The notes: generated by a model from the letters alone, not told the origin. A stretch of DNA of 64,000 nt from CAG-390 sp045543615 (GCA_045543615.1 JAZPXL010000020.1:31470-95469); one strand, 5' to 3'. Numbered from the stretch's first letter, positions 26,177 to 36,202 are shown. Numbers and translations: made by a program.

Positions 26177-27007
26177 TCACACAGCGACAGGGATCTTAAA
26201 TCCCGTGGGATTTGCGACATAGTTCTCAAATACTACATCCTCAACCCCAAAGTCATAGAAGTTTGTGATCTCGGGATTGAGACGGAAGATTGGTGCGTCA
26301 AACTGAGGACGCTCAAGCATCTCGCGGACGAGAGGAATGTGACGGTCGTAAATATGCGCATCGGCAATTACGTGGACAAACTCACCGGGGAGAAGTCCGG
26401 ATACCTGAGCAAACATACAGAGAAGAGCGGCGTACTGTACCACGTTCCAGTTGTTTGCAACGAGCATATCCTGTGAACGCTGATTGAGTATGCCGTTTAA
26501 GTATTTACCTGTGACGTTGAATGTCATAGAATACGCACAGGGGTAGAGATTCATCTCGTGAAGGTCTGCGTGTGTGTATATATTTGTCATAATTCGTCTT
26601 GATGACGGATTGTGGGAGAGGTCATAGAGAACACGGTCTACCTGGTCAAACTCTCCCTCGGGATATTTGTGCTTGATACCAAGCTGATAGCCGTATGCCT
26701 TACCAATCGTGCCGTCATCTCCTGCCCACGCATCCCAGATATGTGAGCCAAGCTCACTTATTCTGTTGGACTTCTTCTGCCAGATCCAAAGAATCTCATC
26801 TATGCAGTTTTTTACGCCTGTACGACGGAGAGTCATTATCGGGAACTCCTCGCGCAAGTCATAACGGTTGGTGATACAGAATTTCTTTACGGTGTGCGCA
26901 GGTGCGCCATCCTCCCAACGAGGACGGACTTCAAGCTCTGTGTCATAAAAGCCATTCTCTAAAATATCAAGACAGTTCTGAATATATATCTTGTCGGCTC
27001 TGCTCAT
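26177..27007 (-). CDS. thyA: Thymidylate synthase
   Basis: A 276-aa folate-dependent enzyme making dTMP from dUMP. The nucleophilic Cys is in MNLYPCAYSMTFNV, followed by LNGILNQRSQDMLVANNWNVVQYA and the C-terminal HIYDRHIPLVREMLERP. The usual LPPCH is LYPCA here, as in the longer clostridial form. It has GAGGT before the ATG and is followed by folA after 8 bases. It may also be reached by read-through from the Dabb gene 79 bases upstream. Confidence 0.94.
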   Translation of the reverse strand: MSRADKIYIQNCLDILENGFYDTELEVRPRWEDGAPAHTVKKFCITNRYDLREEFPIMTLRRTGVKNCIDEILWIWQKKSNRISELGSHIWDAWAGDDGTIGKAYGYQLGIKHKYPEGEFDQVDRVLYDLSHNPSSRRIMTNIYTHADLHEMNLYPCAYSMTFNVTGKYLNGILNQRSQDMLVANNWNVVQYAALLCMFAQVSGLLPGEFVHVIADAHIYDRHIPLVREMLERPQFDAPIFRLNPEITNFYDFGVEDVVFENYVANPTGFKIPVAV

Positions 27008-27086
27008 TTTTTACCTCACAAAATCAAAAAAATGTTGTCGTGCATTCTCTGTATAAGCTTTTGGAAGTCGCTTTTTGTGCGAAAGC

Positions 27087-27395
27087 TTAAAACTCGTAGT
27101 CAATAACAGCTCTGTCTGTGCTTACAGTCTTTACGTATTCGCTGATTTTTACGTGGTCTGGATGAATTTTGTATGCGGCAAGGGCATCGAGATCATCAAA
27201 AACTGTGACAAGCACCATATCGTGCGACATAACAGTTCCCGAAACATCACGTCCGATTTCCATACTGCGAAGACCGTCTATTTTACCACTCTCAAAAAGT
27301 GCGTAGAGCGCGTTCTTTACATACTCAAGGTTTTCGTCCTTGCTTTTACCGTTTGCATTGTCGGAAAATTTCCACATTACTATATGACGAATCAT
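27087..27395 (-). CDS. Dabb (stress-responsive A/B barrel) domain protein
   Basis: A 102-aa small dimeric ferredoxin-like barrel protein. MIRHIVMWKF at the start, HDMVLVTVFDDLDALAAYKIHPDHVKISEYVK in the second half and the VIDYEF end match the Dabb family. Members are stress proteins or cyclases; the function here is unknown. It has GAGGT before the ATG and its own promoter at 27431-27459. Thymidylate genes follow downstream. Confidence 0.88.
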   Translation of the reverse strand: MIRHIVMWKFSDNANGKSKDENLEYVKNALYALFESGKIDGLRSMEIGRDVSGTVMSHDMVLVTVFDDLDALAAYKIHPDHVKISEYVKTVSTDRAVIDYEF

Positions 27396-27430
27396 TTTTT
27401 ACCTCATATTTGATCAATTTTATTGATTAG

Positions 27431-27459
27431 ATTTTATCATAAAGAAGCGTCGATGTCAA
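27431..27459 (-). promoter_or_regulatory. Promoter of the Dabb-thyA-folA unit
   Basis: Minus strand TTGACA (27459-27454), 17 bases, TAAAAT (27436-27431). Confidence 0.85.
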
Positions 27460-27582
27460 TACTCATCTTGCCAAAAGGCAGAATAGGAGGGGAGAAAAGA
27501 GCGGGAGAGGAGTATATTTTGAACAACAGAAAAAAGACTTAGAAAAAATTGCGCATTGGAGTGGCAGGTTTTACCGTTTCTA

Positions 27583-27611
27583 TTGACTTTTTTTATATTT
27601 TGTAGTATTAT
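27583..27611 (+). promoter_or_regulatory. Promoter of the aminotransferase-trpS-rimO-pgsA unit
   Basis: TTGACT (27583-27588), 17 bases, TATTAT (27606-27611). Confidence 0.75.
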
Positions 27612-27648
27612 AAATAATGTATATTTATTTTTTGAGGTAAAAACAACT

Positions 27649-28887
27649 ATGGAATACCGTATTTCAAATAAGCTTGCGGCACTAAGGCCGTCGGCTATCA
27701 GAGAAATATTCAAGTCCCTGACGGATCCATCAATTATAGCATTTGCAGCAGGTAACCCTGCAGCAGAATCATTTCCCGTCGAGGATATGAAGGCACTCTC
27801 GGCTGAAATATTTGCAGAAGAGCCGATAAAGGCTCTCCAATATGGCATAACTGAGGGCTATCCACCTCTTCGTGCAGAGGTCAATCGCAGACTTCTTGAG
27901 AAGTTTGGCATCGGAAGATCCATCGAAAAAGGTGACTCTTATAACGATATGACACTTATGGTGAGTGGTGGCAACCAGGGCATCGAGCTTTCCTGCAAGG
28001 TTCTTTGCAACGAGGGAGACGTGGTGCTTTGTGAAGACCCGTCGTTTATCGGTGCGCTCAACGCTTTCCGTTCAAACGGTGCTGTAACAAAGGGCATTCC
28101 ACTTCTTGCCGATGGAATTGATACCGATGCTCTTGAGGCGACACTCAAGGAGGACAGGGATGGCGAAAACAGAATTAAGATGCTCTATCTAATTCCCACC
28201 TTCCACAATCCTGCAGGAATTACGACCTCGCTCTCTACTCGCCGTCGTATTTATGAGATTGCAGTAAAATACAGCCTCATCATTCTTGAGGACAATCCTT
28301 ATGGTGAGCTTCGTTTTGCAGGCGAGGAGATCCCGACCATCAAGAGTATGGACAGCGAGGGCGTGGTGCTTTATTGCTCGTCATTCTCAAAGATCCTCTC
28401 GGCAGGTATGCGTGTAGGATTTATAGTTGGCCCTGAGACTCTTATGCAGAAGATGGTTGTTGCAAAGCAGGTTGAGGACGTTCACACAAATCAGTTCTTC
28501 CAGATGCTTTGTCATCGCTTTATTGTAGAGCGTGACCTTGACGCTCATATAGAAAAGATCCGTGCGATCTATCGCCGCAAATGTGGTATTATGATGCGTG
28601 GACTTGAGGAAAATCTTCCCGACAGCTTTACCTTTACACGCCCTGAGGGTGGCCTGTTTGTATGGTGCACGCTGCCACGGGAGATTGATATGCAAGAGTT
28701 TGTGGCACGCTGTCTTGAAAAGAAGCTCGCTATTGTACCCGGTACTGCATTCTGCCCCGACGAAAACGGCACATCGAACTCGGTAAGATTTAACTATTCC
28801 ACACCCTCTGATGAGCAGATCGAGAGAGGCTGCGTCATTCTTGGTGAGGTGGCAAGAGAGATGCTCGCAGAGACAAGTGAGAAATAA
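27649..28887 (+). CDS. PLP-dependent aminotransferase, class I (2-aminoadipate aminotransferase-like)
   Basis: A 412-aa fold-type I aminotransferase. FAAGNPAAESFP opens the chain, VSGGNQGIELSCKVL binds the cofactor phosphate, and YLIPTFHNPAGITTS, ILEDNPYGEL and CSSFSKILSAGMRVGF follow; the Lys in SSFSK is the PLP lysine. This set resembles LysN/MocR-type enzymes acting on aromatic or 2-aminoadipate substrates. The ATG at 27649 follows GAGGT; a longer in-frame start overlaps the promoter. It is the first gene of the run to pgsA. Confidence 0.9.
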   Translation: MEYRISNKLAALRPSAIREIFKSLTDPSIIAFAAGNPAAESFPVEDMKALSAEIFAEEPIKALQYGITEGYPPLRAEVNRRLLEKFGIGRSIEKGDSYNDMTLMVSGGNQGIELSCKVLCNEGDVVLCEDPSFIGALNAFRSNGAVTKGIPLLADGIDTDALEATLKEDRDGENRIKMLYLIPTFHNPAGITTSLSTRRRIYEIAVKYSLIILEDNPYGELRFAGEEIPTIKSMDSEGVVLYCSSFSKILSAGMRVGFIVGPETLMQKMVVAKQVEDVHTNQFFQMLCHRFIVERDLDAHIEKIRAIYRRKCGIMMRGLEENLPDSFTFTRPEGGLFVWCTLPREIDMQEFVARCLEKKLAIVPGTAFCPDENGTSNSVRFNYSTPSDEQIERGCVILGEVAREMLAETSEK

Positions 28888-28923
28888 AAAGAACGAAATA
28901 CAACAGTTTTTGAGGTTATAACA

Positions 28924-29922
28924 ATGATAGACAACAGACCCGTTTCCTACTCAGGCGTTCAGCCGAGTGGAAACCTTACAATAGGAAATTATTTAGGCGC
29001 GATAAAAAATTTCCCTGTTTATTCGGAAAAGTACAAATGCTTTTATTGCGTAGTTGACCAGCACGCCATTACGGTTCGTCAGGTACCGGCAGAGCTTCGC
29101 CGTCGCACATACGAGACGCTTGCTCTGTATATTGCTTGTGGTCTTGATCCTGAAAAGAATACTCTCTACGTTCAGTCGCACGTTCCTGCGCACACAGAAA
29201 TGGCTTGGATTCTCAACTGCTTTACTATGTTTGGCGAGCTTTCGAGAATGACACAATTCAAGGACAAGAGCGCAAAGCATTCGGACAATATCAATGCAGG
29301 TCTTTTCACGTATCCTGTTTTGATGGCATCGGATATTCTGCTTTACCAGACGAATGTTGTTCCCGTTGGTCACGATCAGAAACAGCACGTTGAGCTTACA
29401 AGAGATATCGCAGAGAGATTCAATCAGCTATATCCTGATACCTTCACTTTGCCCGAGCCTATAATCTCGGTAAGTGGAGCAAAAATTATGTCTCTTGCAG
29501 ATCCTACAAGAAAGATGAGTAAATCGGATGAAAACGAGAATGCAGTTGTTCGCATTCTTGACGATCCCGATGCAATAATCAGAAAGTTCAAGAGAGCTGT
29601 TACCGATTCGGGTAGCGAGATCATCTATTCACCCGACAAGCCCGGCATCAGCAATCTGCTTACGATTTATTCCTGCTTTACGGGCAAGAGTATTGAGGAG
29701 GCTGAGCGTGAGTTTGACGGCCGTGGATATGGCGAGTTCAAGCTTGCCGTAGGTCAGGCTTGTGCCGAGCGCCTTGCTCCTGTTGTTGCAGAATACCGTC
29801 GCATACTCGCCGATAAGGGCTATCTTGAAGAGATTATGAAGAGGGGCGCAGATGAGGCGTCCTACTACGCACGCAAGACACTCTCCAAGGTTCGCCGTAA
29901 GCTCGGATTTGTAAATCTTTGA
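28924..29922 (+). CDS. trpS: Tryptophanyl-tRNA synthetase
   Basis: A 332-aa class I synthetase charging tRNA-Trp. It has the HIGH-type PSGNLTIGNYLGA (about 14-26), QSHVPAHTEMAWIL, DILLYQTNVVPVGHDQKQH and the KMSKS loop RKMSKSDEN (about 197-205). The length is typical. GAGG lies before the ATG. Only 36 bases separate it from the aminotransferase, so there is no room for a T-box leader. Confidence 0.96.
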   Translation: MIDNRPVSYSGVQPSGNLTIGNYLGAIKNFPVYSEKYKCFYCVVDQHAITVRQVPAELRRRTYETLALYIACGLDPEKNTLYVQSHVPAHTEMAWILNCFTMFGELSRMTQFKDKSAKHSDNINAGLFTYPVLMASDILLYQTNVVPVGHDQKQHVELTRDIAERFNQLYPDTFTLPEPIISVSGAKIMSLADPTRKMSKSDENENAVVRILDDPDAIIRKFKRAVTDSGSEIIYSPDKPGISNLLTIYSCFTGKSIEEAEREFDGRGYGEFKLAVGQACAERLAPVVAEYRRILADKGYLEEIMKRGADEASYYARKTLSKVRRKLGFVNL

Positions 29923-29939
29923 TAAGGTTTGGTTCTCAA

Positions 29940-31277
29940 ATGAAAATTGGTTTTATTTCACTCGGTTGCCCCAAAAATCAGCTTGATACTGAGGTGATGC
30001 TCCACGAGCTGCTTGAAGCAGGGTACGACATTACGCCCGATGAGACAGAGGCTGATATTATCATTATCAACACCTGTGCATTTATTGAGGCTGCAAAGAA
30101 GGAAGCTATCGACAATATTCTTGATATTGCCTGGCTTAAGGAAAACAACGGACTTCGTGGAATAATTGTTACGGGCTGTATGCCCGAGCGTTACCGTGAG
30201 GCTGTGCTTGAAGAATTTCCTGAAGTTGACGCAGTAATCGGCGTTGGCTCTATTCACAACATCGTCGAGGCTGTTCGCTCAGTTGAAGAGAAGGGAAGAG
30301 GCTACACATCCTTCCTGCCCGCCGATGAGGTCACACTTGGTGGCGACAGAGTGCTGACGACCCCAACATTTTGGACATATCTCAAGATTGCTGAGGGCTG
30401 TGACAACCGTTGCACATATTGCGCAATTCCCTCAATCAGAGGAAAATTCCGTTCAAGGGCAATAGAAGAGCTTTGCAGCGAGGCTGCTATGCTTGAGGAG
30501 CTTGGAGCAAAGGAAATCACGCTTGTGGCTCAGGACACAACGAGATACGGCGTTGACATATATGGTGAATACTCACTCTCACGCCTCCTTCTCGCCCTTC
30601 TTGATGCTACAAAGAAGGTAAGATTCCGCCTGCTCTATTGCTACCCCGACAAGATAACACAGGAGCTGTGCGATACTATTGCGCAGAATGACAGAATTAT
30701 TAACTACATTGATATACCCGTTCAGCATATATCTGACAAGATCCTTCGCCGTATGAACCGTCACGGTGGCGAGGCGGCTGTAAGAGGAGCAATTTCTATG
30801 CTCAGAGAGCGCATCCCGGGCGTTACCATCCGTTCAACAGTTATAGTTGGATTCCCCGGCGAGACTGAAGAGGACTTCGAGGAGCTTTGCAGATTTATCA
30901 AGGAGACGAAATTTGATCGTCTCGGTGCGTTCCCATACTCGCCTGAGGAGGGAACGGCTGCATATGCGTTTGAAGACCAGATTGACGAGCAGGTGAAGCT
31001 TGACCGTGCAGATATTATTATGCGCACTCAGCTTGCCATCTCTGAGGCAAAGAACAAGAGTATGGTTGGCAAGACCGTCCGTGTGCTTGTTGAGGATTTC
31101 GACCCTGTAAGCGAGATGCATTTCGGACGTGGAGATGCTGACGCTCCCGAAATTGACGGCAAGATATATTTCTCTGCACGCAGAAGAATTGCGCCCGGAA
31201 GCACAGTTGACGTAAAGATTACAAGCACGCTTGACTATGATCTGTGTGGAAGAGCACTTTTGTTTGCTGAAAGGTGA
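29940..31277 (+). CDS. rimO: Ribosomal protein S12 methylthiotransferase
   Basis: A 445-aa radical-SAM enzyme that adds a methylthio group to an Asp of ribosomal protein S12. The N-terminal UPF0004 domain has ISLGCPKNQLDTE and NTCAFIEAAKKEA with cluster cysteines. The radical-SAM motif is CDNRCTYCAIP, and VIVGFPGETEEDF is typical. A C-terminal TRAM domain starts near 375. The ATG at 29940 is preferred over a TTG overlapping the trpS stop. The pairing rimO-pgsA is common in Firmicutes. Confidence 0.95.
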   Translation: MKIGFISLGCPKNQLDTEVMLHELLEAGYDITPDETEADIIIINTCAFIEAAKKEAIDNILDIAWLKENNGLRGIIVTGCMPERYREAVLEEFPEVDAVIGVGSIHNIVEAVRSVEEKGRGYTSFLPADEVTLGGDRVLTTPTFWTYLKIAEGCDNRCTYCAIPSIRGKFRSRAIEELCSEAAMLEELGAKEITLVAQDTTRYGVDIYGEYSLSRLLLALLDATKKVRFRLLYCYPDKITQELCDTIAQNDRIINYIDIPVQHISDKILRRMNRHGGEAAVRGAISMLRERIPGVTIRSTVIVGFPGETEEDFEELCRFIKETKFDRLGAFPYSPEEGTAAYAFEDQIDEQVKLDRADIIMRTQLAISEAKNKSMVGKTVRVLVEDFDPVSEMHFGRGDADAPEIDGKIYFSARRRIAPGSTVDVKITSTLDYDLCGRALLFAER

Positions 31278-31282
31278 GGGAA

Positions 31283-31903
31283 ATGAGTAAAATGAATCTG
31301 CCGAATAAGCTGACGGTTGGAAGACTGATTATTGTTCCGTTCTGCATTTTTGCTGTAATGATTCCCGAAAGCTGGCTTGATGGATACATCTCGTCAGCAG
31401 TTGCCGCATTCATTTTTATCGCCGCATCGGTTACTGATATGATTGACGGCAAGTTGGCACGAAAATACGGACTTATTACTGACTTTGGTAAATTCCTTGA
31501 TCCCCTTGCAGACAAATTTCTTGTTATAGGAACTCTCCTTGCGATAGTTTGCAGATATGACGAGTATAGAGATTGGCTGTTTTGGGTAGTGCTTGTGGTA
31601 ATCTTCAGAGAATTTGCCGTAACCTCAATAAGACTTGTTGTCAACAATTCCTCAGGTATCGTAATTGCCGCAAACATTCTCGGCAAGATAAAGACTGTTA
31701 TGCAGATTGTTGCAGTTTCCACCATCCTGCTTGAGCCTGTACTCTACCGAGTAATTGAGCTTTGCTTCTCGCTTGATGAATTTATACTTGCAAGATTTAT
31801 GCCCCTTACTGTTATTACCTGCATTCTTATGCTTGTATTTACCGTTTGGTCGGGTATAAATTATATCGCATCTTATTGGAAATATCTCGACCCTAACAAA
31901 TAA
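31283..31903 (+). CDS. pgsA: CDP-diacylglycerol-glycerol-3-phosphate 3-phosphatidyltransferase
   Basis: A 206-aa integral membrane enzyme making phosphatidylglycerol phosphate. The CDP-alcohol phosphotransferase signature is DMIDGKLARKYGLITDFGK followed by FLDPLADK, and several membrane helices are seen. The ATG at 31283 has GAGGG at 31276-31280; an upstream GTG overlapping the rimO stop is less likely. It is the last gene before the terminator. Confidence 0.94.
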   Translation: MSKMNLPNKLTVGRLIIVPFCIFAVMIPESWLDGYISSAVAAFIFIAASVTDMIDGKLARKYGLITDFGKFLDPLADKFLVIGTLLAIVCRYDEYRDWLFWVVLVVIFREFAVTSIRLVVNNSSGIVIAANILGKIKTVMQIVAVSTILLEPVLYRVIELCFSLDEFILARFMPLTVITCILMLVFTVWSGINYIASYWKYLDPNK

Positions 31904-31907
31904 AAAT

Positions 31908-31940
31908 TAAGGCTGTGACATACCGTCACAGCCTTAGTTT
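31908..31940. terminator. Bidirectional terminator after pgsA
   Basis: TAAGGCTGTGAC pairs with GTCACAGCCTTAG, then TTTTATTT. It overlaps the end of the convergent membrane protein gene. Confidence 0.85.
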
Positions 31941-33793
31941 TATTTACTTGCAAGTGAGCCGTATTCAGAGAGGATGTTTTCGGTGAAGACGTAAATCATA
32001 AAACCGTTTACATCGTCATAGTGTCTGCTGTAACAGCTTTCCATCCATTCTGCCCATTTGGGTGATTTGCTTGCTGTTGAGTATTCTGCAAGTGAGAGGA
32101 TGACGAAATATTCGTCAACACCCTCCTGGTCATCATACCAGCGTGTGCTTGATTGATAATGATATGCAGAGATACCCTCGCCTGCTTTGACGTTGATATT
32201 GCGAACACGGACGGCTGAGTCGGAGAGGACGGTTATTGCCTGTGCATACCAGAAGGTTGCGTATCCGTATTCAAGTCCGTTGTCAACCAAAAACTGTGCA
32301 AGAAGATGATTTGCGTTGTCTCTGCCGTAGTCCTCGGGAATGTCACGGACTTCCTTTGCAAAAATAAGTGAGCCTGCGATAACAACTGCTAAAATGAGTG
32401 CGCAGATGCGGGAGAGAACAACTGCTCCACCGTCAAGCACAACCTCGCCTGAGTTGTCCGTCCCTGTATTTGTGGGTACTGTTGTTTCAACGCCCTCGCT
32501 GTTTTGCTCGATCTCAATAAGCTCGTCACGACTCTTTTCCTCTGCCACCGGAGCTTTTTTCTTTCCAATAAGATTTAGCGAGGTGACAAGCTCACGCAGT
32601 CCCACAACAGTTAGAAATGCTCCGCTTCCAAGGATGGGCGTAAGTCTCCAGTTTGCTGCCGAGAGCTTACCACAGATATAGCCGAACATAATTACTGCGC
32701 AAACGATTATGTGCGCCCAAAGGATGATCCTAACCTCTTTTGAACGGAGTTTTTTGTAGCAGGCGAGCATTACAATGGGTGTGGCAAGGATGATAAGGCC
32801 GATTCCTATGCGAATTACCGCCTTGATGGTATCCTCGATCATATCACCGAAAAGAGGCTTGCCTGCGGTGATGTTGACGCCAAGAAGTGTGAGATAATGG
32901 GTAAAGAATTTTTCCGAATTTGGAAGCCAGGAGGAAAGGTCTGACCAGGTTGAATAGCCATTTGCATAGCCTGCCTGAATTGTTCCACCCGTCATAGCAC
33001 CAAGCACCTTGAGTCCAACGAGAGTGCCGATGCAAACCAAAAGTACGGTTACAATTGACGAAAAAGATTTGCGTGTAATAAGTCCGTCACGTCCCTCAAA
33101 CACACGCTCGCAGAAGAATGCGCCGGCTACGGGGAGGGTCGTCAGCACGATTATTTGCAGACCGTTGGTTGCACTTCCTGCCGCAAGTGCGGCAAACAGA
33201 AGTCCCCAGATGATTATTTGGATACGCTTTCCCTTGTCTACGCTATCAGCAAATTTGAACGCCAAGGCGAGCAGGAAGAACATAAGCGCAAGTCCGAGGC
33301 TGTAATAAATCGTGTGTCCCCACATCATCTCCCTCAGCTTGTCCGATGCCGAGAGGACGGAGAAGAGAACGAACACGCTCACAGAGCTGTACAGATGCGA
33401 CATTTTTGCACTGCGTGCGCAGGTGTAGATCGAGAGCGCGAAGAGGATGGCAAATATAGTCATACCGATATTGTGAGCCGTCATTGTGACACCGAATATC
33501 GAGATGAGTGGTATCATAATCGCTACGGTCGAGAACGGAAGCAGGGCGGCGTATTTGAAGGTTTCGTCAAATATTCCGTTGCCCTCAAGCGCAGCATTTG
33601 CCCAGAATAGAGTGTCTGTGCAGTCTGAGTGGAAATATCCCTCACCGGGGCCGTAAATATAGTAACAGGCAAGGAGTATTGCGAGAATGGCAGGAATGGA
33701 ACCGAGGACGTAATACGCCGTCTTGGCTATTATCTTTTTGATATTCTCTTGTCTGTCAAGAGTGGAAATATCTGTGCGTTCTTTAGCTTTCAT
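31940..33793 (-). CDS. Polytopic membrane protein, GT-C glycosyltransferase-like
   Basis: A 617-aa protein with about 11 hydrophobic segments up to residue 480 and a soluble C-terminal domain of about 120 residues. The first large external loop has FHSDCTDTLFWANAALEGNG, acidic residues in the place where GT-C enzymes hold their catalytic Asp. These enzymes use lipid-linked sugars on the outer face. The assignment rests on topology rather than a clear signature. It starts 35 bases after a FAD oxidoreductase gene, so the two form an operon that may build or modify a surface glycan. Confidence 0.6.
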   Translation of the reverse strand: MKAKERTDISTLDRQENIKKIIAKTAYYVLGSIPAILAILLACYYIYGPGEGYFHSDCTDTLFWANAALEGNGIFDETFKYAALLPFSTVAIMIPLISIFGVTMTAHNIGMTIFAILFALSIYTCARSAKMSHLYSSVSVFVLFSVLSASDKLREMMWGHTIYYSLGLALMFFLLALAFKFADSVDKGKRIQIIIWGLLFAALAAGSATNGLQIIVLTTLPVAGAFFCERVFEGRDGLITRKSFSSIVTVLLVCIGTLVGLKVLGAMTGGTIQAGYANGYSTWSDLSSWLPNSEKFFTHYLTLLGVNITAGKPLFGDMIEDTIKAVIRIGIGLIILATPIVMLACYKKLRSKEVRIILWAHIIVCAVIMFGYICGKLSAANWRLTPILGSGAFLTVVGLRELVTSLNLIGKKKAPVAEEKSRDELIEIEQNSEGVETTVPTNTGTDNSGEVVLDGGAVVLSRICALILAVVIAGSLIFAKEVRDIPEDYGRDNANHLLAQFLVDNGLEYGYATFWYAQAITVLSDSAVRVRNINVKAGEGISAYHYQSSTRWYDDQEGVDEYFVILSLAEYSTASKSPKWAEWMESCYSRHYDDVNGFMIYVFTENILSEYGSLASK

Positions 33794-33828
33794 AATATTA
33801 CCTTTTTTATGGATTTTGGCTGAGACCG

Positions 33829-35376
33829 TTATTTCTTTTCCTCGTGGTATTCCTTTTCGGTATTTACGTTCCAGACATTGTCCTTGCTTCTTGAGCCGGT
33901 ACTGATGGAACGAACAGCCTCAACTGCTGTAAGCATAGAGTGGTCCATATTGTTGTAACGATGCTGACCGTTTCGTCCGATACACCAGAGGTTGTCGATG
34001 CCGCTGAGATAATCCTTGACAACATCAAACTCTGCGTAGGTGTCAAAGTATGCAGGGTACGCCTTCTTTACACGAATACGTGTGGCGTCCTTGACATCCT
34101 CAGGATCGAGCACATCAATCTTTGCAAGCTCACCGATGGCAAACGAGATGAAGTCCTCGTCGCTCATCTCCCAAAGCTCGTCACCCTCGTTGCAGAAATA
34201 TTCAAGACCGATCCAAACTGTGTTTTCGGGATCTTTAACCATATATGGAGACCAGTTGTTAAAAATCTGGAGACGACCAATGCGAACATCACGCTCCTGG
34301 ATGTAGATCCAACAGTCAGGCACGTTGCCTGTAAGAGTCTTGATCTTTGTCTTGTTCTCGAGAAGAAGCTTGTCAACGAGAAGTCCGACTGTGATAAAGT
34401 CACGGTAGGGAAGTCCCTCTGCAACACGGTGAACCTCAGCCGGTGCGTTATCCTTCATACCTGCAACGAGATCACGAACGGGCATTGTTGAGAAGAACTC
34501 GTCTCCCTCAAACTGCCGTCCGTCAGCGCATACAACGCTCACTACACGGCCGTCAACAACGTTTATGTCCTTGACAGAGCAGTTCATAATAATCTCGCCA
34601 CCCATAGCCTTGATGTCCTCGGCAAGTGCCTCCCAAAGCTGACCCGGACCGAACTTGGGATAATAATACTGCTCGATGAGGGATGTCTCAACCTTGTCTT
34701 TTGAACGGAAGGGCTTGGAGATGAAGTTCCATACAGCCTTCATAAGCGAGAGTCCCTTTACACGCTGTGCGCCCCAATCTGCAGAGATCTGAGAGGGATG
34801 GCGTCCCCAAAGCTTTGTGGTGTAGTCCTCAAAGAACATTTCGTAGAGAGGTCTGCCGAAACGATTGATATAGAAGTTTTCAAGAGAATCCTCTTTCTTC
34901 TTGACAATTGCACTGCCAATATAGCCAAAGCCTGCCTTCATTGTGCGCACAAAGCCCATATTGATAAAGGTCTCGGGCTTGAGCGAGATGGGGTAGTCAA
35001 AGAATTTGCGCAAGAAGAAAATTCTTGAAATACGGTTGCGAAGAAGCATAACACGGTCTTCCTTCTCGGGATCAGGGCCTTCGGGCGCAAGATCCTTTTC
35101 GACGCCAAGAGTCTTGTCATCAATGGATGGCGCACTCTGCATAGGCATAAGCTCCTGCCAGAGAGCGTTGACCTCTTCGTTCTTTGAGAAGAAACGATGT
35201 CCACCGATATCCATTCGGTTGCCTTTGTAATGGGCAGTTCTGGAGATACCTCCGATAAATTCGCTTTCCTCAAGTATGATTGGGTGAATGTCAGTCTCCT
35301 TGAGAAGCTTGTAAGCGGCTGTAAGTCCTGCAGGGCCTGCGCCGATGATTATTGCAATTTTCTTTTCTGTTGCCAT
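33829..35376 (-). CDS. FAD-dependent oxidoreductase (UDP-galactopyranose mutase-like/amine oxidase family)
   Basis: A 515-aa flavoprotein. The dinucleotide motif IIGAGPAGLTAAYKLL (about 9-24) is followed by GGISRTAHYKGNRMDIGGHRFFSK, characteristic of a mutase/protoporphyrinogen-oxidase-like group near glycosyltransferases. DYTTKLWGRHPSQISADWGAQRV and a C-terminal NGQHRYNNMDHSMLTAV close the FAD site. The neighbouring GT-C-like protein suggests a role in sugar or lipid-carrier modification. GGAGAA lies before the ATG. Confidence 0.82.
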   Translation of the reverse strand: MATEKKIAIIIGAGPAGLTAAYKLLKETDIHPIILEESEFIGGISRTAHYKGNRMDIGGHRFFSKNEEVNALWQELMPMQSAPSIDDKTLGVEKDLAPEGPDPEKEDRVMLLRNRISRIFFLRKFFDYPISLKPETFINMGFVRTMKAGFGYIGSAIVKKKEDSLENFYINRFGRPLYEMFFEDYTTKLWGRHPSQISADWGAQRVKGLSLMKAVWNFISKPFRSKDKVETSLIEQYYYPKFGPGQLWEALAEDIKAMGGEIIMNCSVKDINVVDGRVVSVVCADGRQFEGDEFFSTMPVRDLVAGMKDNAPAEVHRVAEGLPYRDFITVGLLVDKLLLENKTKIKTLTGNVPDCWIYIQERDVRIGRLQIFNNWSPYMVKDPENTVWIGLEYFCNEGDELWEMSDEDFISFAIGELAKIDVLDPEDVKDATRIRVKKAYPAYFDTYAEFDVVKDYLSGIDNLWCIGRNGQHRYNNMDHSMLTAVEAVRSISTGSRSKDNVWNVNTEKEYHEEKK

Positions 35377-35488
35377 TGTATTCTCCTGAAAATATTGTAC
35401 TATTTATGCTTGCCTATAAAAATGTTCCTATATTAATATAGACGAAAAATTATTCGTTTTGTTTCACTAAAACGAAAAAAATCAAAAA

Positions 35489-36202
35489 TTATTCGAGAGG
35501 TTCAAGCCCCCACTCGTCAAGACGGTCGGGATAGATCCATATCTCGTCAACAGCACTCATTCCCTCGTCGGAATCCCTGTCGGGTACTAAGGTTGAGTAG
35601 AGGTAAATATCCGTGTCGGAAAAATAGCAGAAACGGATGCACCGGTCAAGCACAAGCCGTCCCTTTTCGTTCCATTTATAATAGAACTTTTCGCTGCGAA
35701 GCTCGTAAATGGGAGGCTCACCGGGTGAGGTGGGCGTGTCAAAACGTTGATTTACTGACGAGGTGATAACACCCCTCGTTTCTCCAAAGGTAGGGGAGGT
35801 CAGGTCTGAGAGCTGATGCTGAAGCTTGTACTCGCCATTTTCGTCTGAGAAATAAAAATAGTATCTCTCGGAGGAGGGGGTTCTGTCATACATAACAGCA
35901 ATATCCTCAAACTCATCATCGTTGATGAAAGCGATGCTGACGCCGTAGTTGCAATTGTCTTTGCCCATCCACGGCTCGTCAAGTCGGTAATCGAGATCGA
36001 TCTCTTGGAGAACAGCCCCACTCTCGATGTCAGTCAGAACCAAACGATCGACAGCGTAGGGCGTGCCGTAAAGAATGTATTCGCCTGCCAAGCTCTTGAT
36101 CCTTGCAAGCTCACCACCACCCGAACAGGAGGGAATGGAGGAGAGAATAAGTAGGGTAAGAAGCGTTAGCGAAAAAATTTTTCGAAGAGTGCGAAGAGAC
36201 AA
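35489..36202 (-). CDS. Lipoprotein of unknown function, TTG start
   Basis: A 237-aa lipoprotein with lipobox IPSC (Cys26). The mature part has beta-rich segments (VLTDIESGAVLQEIDLDYRLDE, FINDDEFEDIAVMYD) that recall FG-GAP/VCBS blades. I do not recognise a family. TTG at 36202 has a perfect AAAGGAGG 7 bases upstream and gives a normal signal peptide; the open frame extends further but without an RBS. It is transcribed alone. Confidence 0.7.
   Translation of the reverse strand: MSLRTLRKIFSLTLLTLLILSSIPSCSGGGELARIKSLAGEYILYGTPYAVDRLVLTDIESGAVLQEIDLDYRLDEPWMGKDNCNYGVSIAFINDDEFEDIAVMYDRTPSSERYYFYFSDENGEYKLQHQLSDLTSPTFGETRGVITSSVNQRFDTPTSPGEPPIYELRSEKFYYKWNEKGRLVLDRCIRFCYFSDTDIYLYSTLVPDRDSDEGMSAVDEIWIYPDRLDEWGLEPLE

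Noticed and set aside
28888..28923. T-box leader before trpS
   Set aside because: Only 36 bases separate trpS from the aminotransferase gene, too few for a T-box; no specifier hairpin is visible.
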